A stretch of DNA of 55,109 bases, taken from positions 1 through 55,109 of the forward strand of contig JADGRF010000077.1 in assembly GCA_017881055.1 (NCBI GenBank), in the 5' to 3' direction. The DNA comes from Sandaracinaceae bacterium. GTDB lineage: Bacteria; Myxococcota_A; Polyangia; Polyangiales; JAFGIB01. The notes under the pieces were generated by a model. The model saw only the letters and a list, made by a program, of their open reading frames with translations. It made no database searches and was not told where the DNA came from. A program made the translations under genes and the position numbers. This document shows, piece after piece, positions 37,801-46,470 of the stretch (the first letter of the stretch is position 1; each line of letters begins with the position of its first letter).

Positions 37801-40257
37801 GCACTCTCCGGCCTCGCCGACCTGTTCGGTCGCGCGCGGGATCATCATCGGCTGCTCACGGTACTGACACTCGAGCTCGACATGCTCGAGGATCCGAAAG
37901 CGAGGCAGGCGAAGCTGCTGGAGCTAGCGGCCGCTGCCGCTGACGGCGGCGAACGCGATCGGGCCGTCGAATACATCGGCGCGCTGATGATCGAGAACGC
38001 CGCCGACCGCGCCGCGTTGCTGATCGCGCTCGGCGCGCTGTTTTCGCTGGGCGATCCGCGCTGGGCGATCGAGCAGGCGAAGACGCTCGCAGCCCGCGTC
38101 GAGGGTGACAATCGCGGCGCCATCTACCTGTGGATCGCGCGCAAGGCCGAGGTCGACATCGCTGATCCCGCGCTCGCGCTGACGCTGGCGATCGAAGGTG
38201 CAAGCCTGTGCCCGTCCGTGGGCGAGCTGCTGCTGATGGTCGAGCGCATGACCCTGGCCACGCACGACGCCAGCTCGGCGATCGGCCTCTACGAGACGCT
38301 GATCGAGGCCGCGATCGGCCCGCATGGTCAGCGCGCATTGCACTACCGCGCCGGACGCTGGCTCGAGCGCGCTGGTGCACCGAAAGATGCGCTCAGGCAC
38401 TACCTGCGGGCGTTCGAGCTCGCGCGCGGCGCGGGCGTCGCCTACAAGGCGATCGAGCGCGTGACGCGTGCCACCGGACAGCTCTCCACGTTGCTCGACG
38501 CGCAGGAAGAGCTCGCAGAGACCTTCCGTGATGCCGATGCGCGACTCGCGCTGCTGCAAGACGCAGCACGCATCGCGCTGAACGAGCTCGACGACCCCGC
38601 GCGCGGCTTCCGCCTGTTGATGAAAGCCGACGAGCTCGCAGACATCGGCAAGCTGGGCACTGCGCTCGTCGACGCCGCCCATCGCATCGGCAGCCGAGAT
38701 CGCGGCGCCGAAGCTCAAGCGCTCGGCTCGATAGCCAGCACCTGGGAAGAACGCGCGAATAAGTACTGGGATGCCGACACCAAGGCCAAGCTCTTGATCG
38801 ACGCCGCGCGCGTGCACCTGCGCGAGCGCGGCGATGCACCGGCCTCGCTGCGTGCGCTCGACGCGGCGCTCACGACCGAGGTGGTCGCCAACCTGTCGCA
38901 GGACGCGCACGCCGCAACGCTGTGCGCCTACGCGGAGACTCTCGAGACCATCGGTCGCACCAGCGATGCGCTCGCCGCCGTGACGCAGGCGCTGGTCGTG
39001 GCCCCCGAGAACACGCAGGCGCTCGTGCTGCGCGCCCGGTTGCCCGCGCCGTCCGAACCTCCGGTCGAGACGGTGGCCCCTGTCACGGCCCCAGCCGTCC
39101 CGCCAACCGAGACCAGCGCGCCCGTCGAGCCTCCGCCGCCCGAGCCAGTCGAACGTGTGCCGAAACAGGCGGGCGAAACGCAGCTGCGCACCCGGGCGGA
39201 GGCTGGTGAAGTCGAAGCGCTCAGCGAGCTGTCCGCGATCGCCGGCGCCGATCCAACCCGCAGCGCCGAGGCCCACTACTTGCTCGGCCGCTTGGTCCGA
39301 GCCGAGCCCTTCCGCGTCGAGGCGTTGCGTCAGCTGCACAGTGACTCGCTGCTGCTCGGAGCTTTCGCGGAGGCGACCGTGAGCGCCGAGATCCTGTCGC
39401 TGTTCGATCCGAGCTTCGTACCGCAGCGTCACGGCGCCTTCCACGCGGGTCTCTTACGCGGCGAGGAGCTGCACCGTCTGATCGACGCCGCGACGCCACC
39501 CGAAGTGCGGCGCCTGCTTGCGCTGCTCTGGGAGAACGCCCGCGCCGTCCCGCGCTTTCGCAAGACGATCGAGGCGTATGAGTTGGGCCCGCGGCAGCGC
39601 GCGTCGCTCGCCACCAACGTGCCCTCCGTGGTCGCGTTCGCGCAGGCTGCGCGCCTCTTGCAGTGCCGCGATACGCCGCTCTACCTCAAGCCACGCGCGC
39701 AGCCTGCGTTGACCGTGGTGCCGACCCATCCGCCATCGATCATCGCGCGCGCAGACCTCACGGCGGCACCTGCGTTGCTCTACCGCATGGCGCAATCGCT
39801 GATCTGGGCCGATGCCGAACACGCCCTCGTCTGCGCTCTTCCAGAGCAAGACGGACGAGACTTGCTCGAGGGCATGCTGGGCGCGTTCGGCCCCAAAGAG
39901 GCCTCCGCCACGCTGAGTCGAACCGGCAAAGAGCTCGCCTCCACGCTCTGGCACACCGTGCCTATGCGCATGCAGGCGCAGATGCGCGACACCATCGACG
40001 CGCACTACGCCGCGTTCGACTACGACCAGCTGCGGCGCGCGTCGATTCTCGCATCGCACCGCGCGGCGACCTTCGTGATCGGTGACACGCGCGTCGCACT
40101 CGAAACCGTCGCCAGCCTCGAAACGGCGCCCTCGATCGAAACCGTCCAGACCGAGGATGGATTTCGGGAGGCCTGCGCTCGCTCCGAAGCCTTCCTGGAA
40201 GTGCTGCGCACAGCCTTGTCGGAGACGTATCTATCGCTCACGGCGCAGGTGCTCTGA
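34843..40257 (+). CDS. Giant TPR protein with DUF4388-like N-terminus (1804 aa)
   Basis: No signal peptide or membrane helix is evident. Residues 1-115 look like a DUF4388/PATAN-type regulatory domain (LLLQLAERRASGSLTLGGR, LFVVDGELCDV). A Pro-rich linker lies near 225-270. From about 310 to 1400 the sequence is a long run of degenerate TPR units (for example AARALREAVAADPQDTRL). A second Pro/Val-rich linker (about 1405-1440) precedes a mostly helical C-terminal domain of about 360 residues of unknown type. It stands alone after sppA with a 94-base gap. Probably a cytoplasmic scaffold in signalling or motility; no specific function is visible. Confidence 0.85.
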   Translation: MDVLPLAVSPSAKLLLQLAERRASGSLTLGGRTLFVVDGELCDVTPGADDPDLGAFLVASGRLTDDEVALARNAARLDSLPGGSVEEALVARTALTKHDLHTHKRSLWLDRWVRALRLSAQQHEPLPDLGALTPAANSGSHPLLPFVLDSLARLAFDSDASVVGMNINHRLTWLESPLREPAQRWAAFGETSERPVISSVLARVPAVAPQIAALARAGLVRLDPPGTPGARAKSRTGTLPPPPPRLSVIPDTPVRPPQASVRPPAPAARAPRLRLDPGADGIPIEAIPAVSLARAEAEPIVLDDPLREIELRIAALEAKNAPGAERARAFVELSRLWHTRIGSLEEAARALREAVAADPQDTRLLVDAALHCSYLGRTDLGIAYAQTAIAATPISVERAAGLRLLSDIYRAADDVDGCIDSLSEAAAEDASNPEPHELLAHLLAERDNLPLAVSHARFAALGWAEHDTRRAAMLYAMAYGWNPSDPLLSEEYAALLYTLGHVEAAVAVVAETARNVDDPELRRRVRLGAAQRAEGGGRRDLSAELLLELFDDEPSFFLVYAPLDAYLNEHAGIAEHAAVLESIAIACPPDQRAHWLTRAGEVSLQDARARPSALKFFARAQRANPESAQLRTALQGAGISSEELAEGGRYDATYAGELELRLASAATEGEEYGLLATLIDVRAANEDARGVASAALRLLALDGKHAFAAARLWRATLTLRDPALIREALTVRARAKDNPQQRGRALAALCRQLENMNELDDAVGSADAALAADPNAADAAIVVLRHAHRLEPGRATQLLGRARALLGDSPPLLFALAQAALAARDADTHLRVLHDFCELAPLMPEPRLLSLAHRMTQSDATAIMDDAEALLRDGGGPVVVARSREAADRLAELGAYEEAARLAQRTLDERGQLDPEYAARALELARHAADPSLITVALERCASAESGCERLARLLELAAHHAALGDHVAELRALLRAVALDPGSEQALSGLADLFGRARDHHRLLTVLTLELDMLEDPKARQAKLLELAAAAADGGERDRAVEYIGALMIENAADRAALLIALGALFSLGDPRWAIEQAKTLAARVEGDNRGAIYLWIARKAEVDIADPALALTLAIEGASLCPSVGELLLMVERMTLATHDASSAIGLYETLIEAAIGPHGQRALHYRAGRWLERAGAPKDALRHYLRAFELARGAGVAYKAIERVTRATGQLSTLLDAQEELAETFRDADARLALLQDAARIALNELDDPARGFRLLMKADELADIGKLGTALVDAAHRIGSRDRGAEAQALGSIASTWEERANKYWDADTKAKLLIDAARVHLRERGDAPASLRALDAALTTEVVANLSQDAHAATLCAYAETLETIGRTSDALAAVTQALVVAPENTQALVLRARLPAPSEPPVETVAPVTAPAVPPTETSAPVEPPPPEPVERVPKQAGETQLRTRAEAGEVEALSELSAIAGADPTRSAEAHYLLGRLVRAEPFRVEALRQLHSDSLLLGAFAEATVSAEILSLFDPSFVPQRHGAFHAGLLRGEELHRLIDAATPPEVRRLLALLWENARAVPRFRKTIEAYELGPRQRASLATNVPSVVAFAQAARLLQCRDTPLYLKPRAQPALTVVPTHPPSIIARADLTAAPALLYRMAQSLIWADAEHALVCALPEQDGRDLLEGMLGAFGPKEASATLSRTGKELASTLWHTVPMRMQAQMRDTIDAHYAAFDYDQLRRASILASHRAATFVIGDTRVALETVASLETAPSIETVQTEDGFREACARSEAFLEVLRTALSETYLSLTAQVL

Positions 40258-40271
40258 GCAGGAGCTAGGGC

Positions 40272-40994
40272 TCAGCAGGTCGGGTCGATGCAGACCTGAT
40301 CGTCCTCGCCGAGGTCGCTCTGGCACGCATCCTTGTAGATATCCGTATCCTGCTTCTTCGCCGCGATGATGGTGCTCTCGCAGATCTGCCGGCAGCCGTC
40401 GCAGATTTCGATCGGGTACACGAACGACTTGAAGTTGACGTCGATGTCGCCGATCGTCGTTCCAAAAATCTGCACTTCAGCCAGGATCTTCTTGCCCACG
40501 AAGGAATCAAGCTGATGTGCGTACTCGAGCGGAATCGCTTCGACCGTGACGGCGTCCTGCGACGGCGTGCCGCCGACAGCAGGATTGATCGTGACTGACG
40601 TGACGTTGGAGAAAGGGTTCGGCAGCGGCGGCTTCTTCTTGTCACGATTGAAGAGGATCGGCTCCTTGTTCACCGTCATCAGATGAACCTCGGCGCCCTT
40701 CACCTGCAGGTAGTTCGGCTCCGCACGACCGATCGCGTCCTTGGCGTTGGCGCGCAGATTGCTGTCGACCAGGAGATTCAAATAGTATGGGTTGTCGCAG
40801 TACGCGCCACTCCCTGGACTCGGCGAGATGTCGAACGTGCCGGTCGCAAATCGCTCCGCCGTTCCGCTCGGCTGTAACACGCAGCTGGATGGCACCCTCA
40901 GATTCGCAATGACGAACGCGCTCGCCCCATCGGGTGCGCATCCAGACGTCGCAAGGATCGTCGACATAGCAACGAGGGCCGAAACACAGCGCAT
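40272..40994 (-). CDS. Putative lipoprotein, cysteine-rich C-terminus
   Basis: A 240-residue protein with a lipoprotein signal (lipobox TSGC, Cys19). The mature part is beta-rich with NPYYLNLLVDSNL near residue 88 and at least six Cys in the last 50 residues (ICDGCRQICES, DACQSD, DDQVCIDPTC), suggesting disulphides in the periplasm or on the surface. No known domain is recognised. It converges on the giant TPR gene with 14 bases between, and is separated from aroKB by 87 bases. Confidence 0.78.
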   Translation of the reverse strand: MRCVSALVAMSTILATSGCAPDGASAFVIANLRVPSSCVLQPSGTAERFATGTFDISPSPGSGAYCDNPYYLNLLVDSNLRANAKDAIGRAEPNYLQVKGAEVHLMTVNKEPILFNRDKKKPPLPNPFSNVTSVTINPAVGGTPSQDAVTVEAIPLEYAHQLDSFVGKKILAEVQIFGTTIGDIDVNFKSFVYPIEICDGCRQICESTIIAAKKQDTDIYKDACQSDLGEDDQVCIDPTC

Positions 40995-41081
40995 GCCATC
41001 CTCCAGAAGGATCGAAGTGTCGTGCTCGGATCGTAACTGGCTACGCGGCGTGAACCAAATTTGCGGCGTGTCGGTTGTCGC

Positions 41082-42653
41082 CTACCCGCGCAGCAAGCGT
41101 GCGACCTCGGACAACGCGAGCGGCACCGTCTCGACGTGGCCGGGCGGCCCGGGCACCACGTAGCCGAGCGTGGCGGCGGTGCGCTTCTTGTCGGAGCCCA
41201 GGAACGAGAACACGTTGTCGTTCAGGTAGGTTTCGATTTCCGTCGGTAAACCGAGCGCTGTCAGCAAACGGCGCATGCGCTCGCCGCCAGCCGCGTCGTT
41301 GCGCCCCAGCCGCTCAGCCACACGAAATGCGGCGACCATGCCGAGCGCCACCGCTTCGCCGTGACGCATGCCGTGGAAACCAAGCGACGCTTCGATCGCG
41401 TGACCCAGCGTGTGTCCGAGGTTGAGCAGCGCGCGCCGACCCGTCTCGTGCTCGTCTTCCGTCACGATCCGCGCCTTGAGCTCCACCGACATGCGAATGG
41501 CGCGCACGGTGGCCGCAACCTCGCCTGCCGCCAACAGCTGCGCGTCGGCCTCCAGCCGCGCGACCGAAGCTTCTCCGTCGATCCAGGCCGACTTCACCAC
41601 CTCTGCCAGACCCGCGCGCCGCTCGGCGTCGGGCAAGGTCGCCAGCATGTCCACGTCCGCCAACACGAAGCTCGGCTGGAGAAAGGCCCCGATCAGGTTC
41701 TTGCCGTGGCGGGTATCGAAGCCCGTTTTGCCACCGACCGAGCTGTCGACCATCGCGAGCAGCGTGGTGGGCAGATGGGCAACCCGTATGCCGCGCAGAA
41801 TTGTGGCTGCGGCGAATCCGCTCAGGTCGCCGATCACACCGCCACCCAACCCGATCACGAGCGAACGCCGGTCGAGCCCCGCGTCGAGCGCAGCGTTCCA
41901 GATGGTGTCGACGCTCGCCAACGTTTTCGCACTCTCACCGGGTGGCAGCTGCAACGCGGTCACCGTCTGACCATCGGCGCGTAGCGCGGCCAGCACGCCA
42001 TCCTGAAACCTTGGTCCCACTTCGGTATCGGTCACGAGCAGCACGCGCGACACGTCGCCGAGCTCGCGCACCTTGCTCGCAACCTGGGCGCGAACGCCGC
42101 TGCCCACCTCGATGCGATAGGTTCGCTGACCGAGCGGCACGACGACCGGCGGATCCTGCGCGACCCGCCACACCGCCTGCGCCACCCCGCGCACATCGAG
42201 CTTGCTCGTGTCGATCTGCACGTGACACTCCGCATACGCGGCAGCACGCGCCTGGCGCAGCGCCTCCAGCTTCGCCACCACATCCTGGCCATCGAGCAGC
42301 GGCCGCCCTCGCCCACTGCCAACCCGCTTGGCGAGCACGGCCGTCGGTGCGGTCAGCGTGACGCACAGGCCGTGCGCGAGCGCGCTGCGCCGCAGCTCGA
42401 GCTGCGTCACCGCGCCACCCCCGAGCGCGATCACTGCGCTCTCATAGGTCTCGATCAGCGTCGAGAGCGCCTCGCGCTCCAGCTGCCGAAACGCGGCCTC
42501 GCCGCGCTCCGCGAAGATTTCCTGAACCGAGCGCCCCACCCGACCCGCAATCCGCTCGTCGAGATCCAACACCGCGAAACCCGACAGCTCGCCGAGCGCC
42601 CGAGCCACCGTCGACTTCCCGCTGCCCATCGGCCCCGACAGAAAAATCCGCAT
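41082..42653 (-). CDS. aroKB: Shikimate kinase / 3-dehydroquinate synthase fusion
   Basis: A 523-residue bifunctional enzyme for two shikimate-pathway steps. Residues 1-165 are AroK: Walker A GPMGSGKST (7-15), DLDE at the shikimate site and the RGRPLL lid. Residues 175-523 are AroB: GLGGGVIGDLSGFAAA (NAD site), PTTLLAMVDSSVGGKTG, and metal ligands in LNLGHTLGHAIE and FHGMRHGEAVALG. All key residues of both enzymes are present. In many bacteria separate aroK and aroB follow pilMNOPQ; here the fused gene sits directly after pilQ on the same strand, across a 189-base gap holding a hairpin element. Confidence 0.96.
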   Translation of the reverse strand: MRIFLSGPMGSGKSTVARALGELSGFAVLDLDERIAGRVGRSVQEIFAERGEAAFRQLEREALSTLIETYESAVIALGGGAVTQLELRRSALAHGLCVTLTAPTAVLAKRVGSGRGRPLLDGQDVVAKLEALRQARAAAYAECHVQIDTSKLDVRGVAQAVWRVAQDPPVVVPLGQRTYRIEVGSGVRAQVASKVRELGDVSRVLLVTDTEVGPRFQDGVLAALRADGQTVTALQLPPGESAKTLASVDTIWNAALDAGLDRRSLVIGLGGGVIGDLSGFAAATILRGIRVAHLPTTLLAMVDSSVGGKTGFDTRHGKNLIGAFLQPSFVLADVDMLATLPDAERRAGLAEVVKSAWIDGEASVARLEADAQLLAAGEVAATVRAIRMSVELKARIVTEDEHETGRRALLNLGHTLGHAIEASLGFHGMRHGEAVALGMVAAFRVAERLGRNDAAGGERMRRLLTALGLPTEIETYLNDNVFSFLGSDKKRTAATLGYVVPGPPGHVETVPLALSEVARLLRG

Positions 42654-42732
42654 CCCGCGCTTATGCCAACCCCAGCCCGCTCAAGCAAGCCCAGTGCGCC
42701 CCCACCCTCGCCACCTACGCAAGCGTCACGAT

Positions 42733-42830
42733 TTGGGGCCCAGTCGCGAGCGCGCCCGCAGCGCGGCAAGGGAGCGTACTCATGTACGTGACCGAGCCAA
42801 GCGAGGACGTAAGCCGCGAATGGACCCCAA
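42733..42830. repeat. Symmetrical 98-base hairpin element, copy 1 (after pilQ)
   Basis: Outer arms TTGGGGCCCAGTCGCG and CGCGAATGGACCCCAA pair with two mismatches. A central CGTAC/GTACG stem surrounds the loop TCAT (42780-42783), with 42 bases on each side, so the element is symmetrical. In the direction of pilQ it starts exactly 12 bases after the stop codon. It is about 85% identical to the element at 45169-45267 in the same orientation. No T-run follows. Confidence 0.85.
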
Positions 42831-42842
42831 AGCGTGGCGCGA

Positions 42843-45008
42843 TCAATGCGAGAGCGCTTCGCTGCGGTTCACGATGCGCGGCGTCAAGAAGATCAAGAGC
42901 TCGCTGCGGCCGTCGCGCTGCGTGTGGTGCTGGAACAGAACGCCCAGGATCGGGATGTCGCCGAACACGGGGATCTGGTCGAAGCCGTGACCGGTGTTGC
43001 GCGTGTAGATACCGCCGATGACTGCCGTGTGACCATCCTGCACGAGCAAGCCCGTGTTCGCGGTACGCTTCAAGATCGTCGGGTCGCCGCGCGCACTGGT
43101 TTGGTTGAAGTCCGGCTCGTTGCGGGTGATGGCGACGTCCATCTTGACGGCGCCGTCGCTCGTGACGTGCGGCGTGACCGAGAGCGACAGCGCCGCTTCC
43201 TGGAACGCCGTCTGCACGCCGGAGGCGCTGACCTGCGAGTACGGAATCGACGTGCCCTGTGAGATCGTCGCAGCTCGGTTGTCGAGCGTGAGGATGCGCG
43301 GCGCGCTGATGATGCGCACTTGGCCCGTGGTCTCGAACGCGCTCAAGCGCACCGAGAAGTTCACGTTGCCGGAGAGCGAGCCCATCGACAGGCCGATGGC
43401 CGCACCGCGACCCGTGCCCGCGGGAGCTGGGAAGTTCACGACGAAATTGGGATTGGCCGCGCCGCCGAACGGTGACAGACCCGAAGTAGGCGTCGAGCCG
43501 TCGGTCGAACCACCGGCCAACGTCAAGTCGTGCGGGAACACGAGGCCCGTCGGATTGCCCGTCGCCGAGCTCATCACGACATCGCCGCCCCACTGGATGC
43601 CGAACTCGTTCGTAAACGCCGTCGTGGCTTCCACGATGCGCGCTTCGATCAGCACCTGCGGCGTCTGACTATCGAGCGAGCGAACCAGCTCCTCGACGCT
43701 GTCGAGGTTCTCCGAGACGTCGCGAATCACCAGGATGTTGGTGCGCCCGTCGACCGATGCGTGACCGCGCGGCGAGAGCAAGTCGGCGGCGCGAGCCGCC
43801 AAGTCGTTCGCACTCGCGTAGCTCACGGGGATCAAGCGCGTCTCGAGCGGCGCGAGCTCGAGCGCCTGCTTCTGGCGCTGAATCGCCATCTCGCGCTCTT
43901 TCTCGAGGCGTGCTTGCGGCGCGACACGGATCAGGTTGCCGCGACGAACCATGCCCAGGCCCTTCGACGTGAGGATCACATCGAGCGCCTGATCCCACGG
44001 GACGCCGCGCATCTTGATCGTGACCGAGCCACCGACGTCATCGGCAGTGACGACGTTGACGTTGCCGACCTCGGAGAGCAAGCGCAGGATGTTGTGGATA
44101 TCCGCGTCTTTGAAGTCCAGGTCGATGCGACGACCCGAGTAGCGTTTGTCCGACTTGTTCATGGCGACCTGCATCGGCACGTCGCTCAAGAACGCGGCCA
44201 CTTCCTGGCCGTCGATCTGCACGGACTTCTCGCGCGCCACGGTCTGAACACCGCGCGTCACTTCCGGCGCAGCTGCTTCGGCCGCGAACAACCAGACGAT
44301 GCGATTGCCCTCGCGCAGCGCCGTCGCGCTGCTACCCGTCGCGCGGTCGACCTGCAGCAGCACGCGACCACCGTCGAGCTTCACGTCGACACCACGCACG
44401 ACGGAGCCGCTGTCGCCCGAGACGTGCGAAGGCACACCCGCGGCGAGCTGCGCGTTCTGAACTTCCATGCGTACGGGACCCGTGTCACCTGGAACAACGC
44501 GAAAATCGGTGGGTCGATCGAGCTCGACCACCACGCGCTCGCGACCGTTACGTCGCTCGATACCGACATAGCGCACGCTCGCCGCTCGCGCGACGGTGGC
44601 GGCCGCGGCATCATGCTCGGCGCCCGCGCTCGCATCGAACTGGACGCGAATCACGCCAGCCTCGCTGTGCGCGCGGTAGGTCGCGCGTCGCGTCAAGCCG
44701 ATCACGATGCGGACACCTTGCGCCGAGGTGCTCGCCGTCGTGCGCACGATCAGCTGCGCCGTGCCATCGACCTTCAGCCCTTCCGGAGCGAGCGAAGCAT
44801 CGGCGACTTGAATCACCACCTGCTTCCCATCGCCGAGCGCATCGATCGAATACGTCGGTATTCGGAATGATCCGCGGATCGAAATCTCCGCCGTATCCTT
44901 CTCGCCGACCACATGCAGCTCGGCCACGGAGGGGTCCGCCGCCTGTGCCAACGTAGTCGCCGGAATCCCCAGCAGAGCCAAAATCAAGATCGTTCCGCAG
45001 ACACGCAT
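42843..45008 (-). CDS. pilQ: Type IVa pilus outer-membrane secretin PilQ
   Basis: A 721-residue secretin that forms the outer-membrane pore for the pilus. A signal peptide (cut near TTLAQA) is followed by AMIN-type peptidoglycan-binding beta domains (about 25-140 and 145-255), an STN/N0 domain (LDFKDADIHNILRLLSEVGN at about 290-310), an N1 domain and the secretin barrel (about 450-715: VLIEARIVEATTAF, LLIFLTPRIVNRSEALSH). Length is normal. A strong ribosome-binding site TAGGAGAC lies about five bases before the ATG. It is separated from pilP by 271 bases, unlike the tightly packed pilM-pilP genes, and both flanking gaps contain the same hairpin element, so it may be expressed partly on its own. 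Confidence 0.96.
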   Translation of the reverse strand: MRVCGTILILALLGIPATTLAQAADPSVAELHVVGEKDTAEISIRGSFRIPTYSIDALGDGKQVVIQVADASLAPEGLKVDGTAQLIVRTTASTSAQGVRIVIGLTRRATYRAHSEAGVIRVQFDASAGAEHDAAAATVARAASVRYVGIERRNGRERVVVELDRPTDFRVVPGDTGPVRMEVQNAQLAAGVPSHVSGDSGSVVRGVDVKLDGGRVLLQVDRATGSSATALREGNRIVWLFAAEAAAPEVTRGVQTVAREKSVQIDGQEVAAFLSDVPMQVAMNKSDKRYSGRRIDLDFKDADIHNILRLLSEVGNVNVVTADDVGGSVTIKMRGVPWDQALDVILTSKGLGMVRRGNLIRVAPQARLEKEREMAIQRQKQALELAPLETRLIPVSYASANDLAARAADLLSPRGHASVDGRTNILVIRDVSENLDSVEELVRSLDSQTPQVLIEARIVEATTAFTNEFGIQWGGDVVMSSATGNPTGLVFPHDLTLAGGSTDGSTPTSGLSPFGGAANPNFVVNFPAPAGTGRGAAIGLSMGSLSGNVNFSVRLSAFETTGQVRIISAPRILTLDNRAATISQGTSIPYSQVSASGVQTAFQEAALSLSVTPHVTSDGAVKMDVAITRNEPDFNQTSARGDPTILKRTANTGLLVQDGHTAVIGGIYTRNTGHGFDQIPVFGDIPILGVLFQHHTQRDGRSELLIFLTPRIVNRSEALSH

Positions 45009-45279
45009 GGACGTCTCCTATGCTGTTTCTAAAACCAATGATTCAGTACCCAGCCCGCGAAACGCAAAAAACCAACAGTCAATCTTCCAAGTCCCACGGA
45101 CGCACCTCTCCGGCGCTGCGCCCCGCGCAGCCGCGCGCTCCGCATCTCCCCAACGCAAGCGGCGCGAATTGGGGTACAGCCGCGAGCGCGCCCGCAGCGC
45201 GGCGAGGGAGCGTACTTCCTGTACGTGACCGACCCGCGCGAGGACGTAAGCCGCGGATGTGCCCCAAGGCGCGCCGCGC
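45009..45279. other. pilP-pilQ gap with hairpin copy 2 and pilQ leader
   Basis: The pilP side holds hairpin copy 2. The remaining 160 bases before pilQ are GC-rich near the hairpin and AT-richer near pilQ (45020-45090), including a TTGACTG and a run of T when read toward pilQ. This could be a pilQ promoter, but no -10 fits at proper spacing. Confidence 0.45.
45169..45267. repeat. Symmetrical 99-base hairpin element, copy 2 (after pilP)
   Basis: Outer arms TTGGGGTACAGCCGCG and CGCGGATGTGCCCCAA pair, with 42 bases on each side of the CGTAC stem and GTACG partner around a five-base loop TTCCT (45216-45220). Relative to copy 1 the outer stem changes in matched pairs (C-G to A-T, and T-A to C-G). 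It starts exactly 12 bases after the pilP stop codon, the same distance as copy 1 from pilQ. Confidence 0.85.
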
Positions 45280-45888
45280 TCAGTCAGCCTTAGCGAGCTC
45301 GTCGCGCATACTGATGATGCGCGTCAGCGGCGGCCGCGTCGGATCCGTCGGATCCGCGCGCGTCAGCACCACTTCGTTCTCGCGGATGCGGTCGATGCGC
45401 CAGTTCAGTGTCATCGAGACACTGCCCGTCGTCTGCAACACCTTCGCGCGACCAATGTAGTCGCCGCGCTCCACGACGTAACCGACGCCGCTCAGATCCA
45501 CGAGCATGGCCTTGGGACGGGGCATGCCACCGATGATCGCAATCAGGCGCATCGATTCCACTGCCGTGGTCGGCATGATGACCGGACGCTGTGTGTTGCC
45601 TTCCGCCGCATCGGCCACGCCGTGCGAGCGAAACGCGGACGCGTAGCTGCGAAACGGATCGCGGTTGTGCTCGGACTCGACGAAGTCGTCATCCTTGAAC
45701 ACCAGCGCTTCGGCTTCCTTCTTCTGCCCCGCTGCAGCGGCCGCCGCCCCAGCAGCAGCCGGCGCAGCGAGACCACGCGAGGCCGACTCGGCGGGCGGTT
45801 CGTCGCTGCACGCTGCGACCAACGCGAGGGCGCATGCCAGCACCGCGACAAAGACTGCTGTCTTACTGCTCGTGGTGCGCATGATCAT
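45280..45888 (-). CDS. pilP: Type IVa pilus lipoprotein PilP
   Basis: A 202-residue lipoprotein (LALVAACSDEPP, lipobox VAAC). A disordered Ala-rich linker leads to the beta domain (about 110-195: LIAIIGGMPRPKAMLVDLSGVGYVV, split here at the GG; then GDYIG, the usual PilP core). PilP joins the PilN-PilO heterodimer to PilQ in the periplasm. The start overlaps pilO's stop by ATGA; the ATG two codons later would also serve. The stop is followed after 12 bases by a hairpin element. Confidence 0.9.
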   Translation of the reverse strand: MIMRTTSSKTAVFVAVLACALALVAACSDEPPAESASRGLAAPAAAGAAAAAAGQKKEAEALVFKDDDFVESEHNRDPFRSYASAFRSHGVADAAEGNTQRPVIMPTTAVESMRLIAIIGGMPRPKAMLVDLSGVGYVVERGDYIGRAKVLQTTGSVSMTLNWRIDRIRENEVVLTRADPTDPTRPPLTRIISMRDELAKAD

Positions 45889-46469
45889 TTCTTCGCCCCA
45901 TCCGGCCGCCGAAACGTGGTCGCAAGCACGGCCACGTTGAGATTGATGTCCTCGCCCTCCTTTTCAGGACTGGTGAGCGCGATGTTCTCCATGTTGATCG
46001 CGCGCTCCAAGCGCGAGATGTTGTAGAAGAACTTGGCCAGCTGGTGGTACTTGCCCTTGAGCGTGAGCGCCACCGGCACGCGCGTGAAGAACTGTTCCGA
46101 GAGCTCCGGACGCGGGCCGACGTTCATCACGCGCAGACCGCTCAGCTCCGCGAGCCGGTTCAGGTCGTCGAGGAACGCAGGAATCTCGGCCGTGTCGGGC
46201 AGGATGCGCATATTCTGGCGGTCGAGCGCATCGCGACCCGCCAAGTCTTCGCGCAGCTTCAAGAACTGCTTCTGACGCTCGTGGGCTTGGTTGAGCTCGC
46301 CCTGCAGCGCCTCGTGACGCCGCACGGCATCCTCCGTCTGCTCGACCACAGCCATGTGCAGGCCGAGGTAGTAGCCGGAGCTGATCAGCGCGAGCAGCGC
46401 GAAGAGCATGAAGATCTTCGCGCCGGCAGGCAACGTGGCGAAGTTGGTCTGTGGCAGCTTGAGCGCCAT
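45885..46469 (-). CDS. pilO: Type IVa pilus assembly protein PilO
   Basis: A 194-residue bitopic inner-membrane protein. One membrane helix (about 18-40) is followed by a coiled coil (about 45-85) and a ferredoxin-like periplasmic domain (FFTRVPVALTLKGKYHQLAK, the typical PilO core strand). It pairs with PilN. It starts one base after the pilN stop and overlaps pilP by ATGA, in a compact operon. Confidence 0.94.
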   Translation of the reverse strand: MALKLPQTNFATLPAGAKIFMLFALLALISSGYYLGLHMAVVEQTEDAVRRHEALQGELNQAHERQKQFLKLREDLAGRDALDRQNMRILPDTAEIPAFLDDLNRLAELSGLRVMNVGPRPELSEQFFTRVPVALTLKGKYHQLAKFFYNISRLERAINMENIALTSPEKEGEDINLNVAVLATTFRRPDGAKK

Positions 46470-46470
46470 C

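Noticed and set aside
45030..45070. A sigma-54 promoter before pilQ (GGGTACTGAATCATTGG)
   Set aside because: The spacing between the GG and the TTGG element is too long for a -24/-12 promoter, and the GC element is missing.
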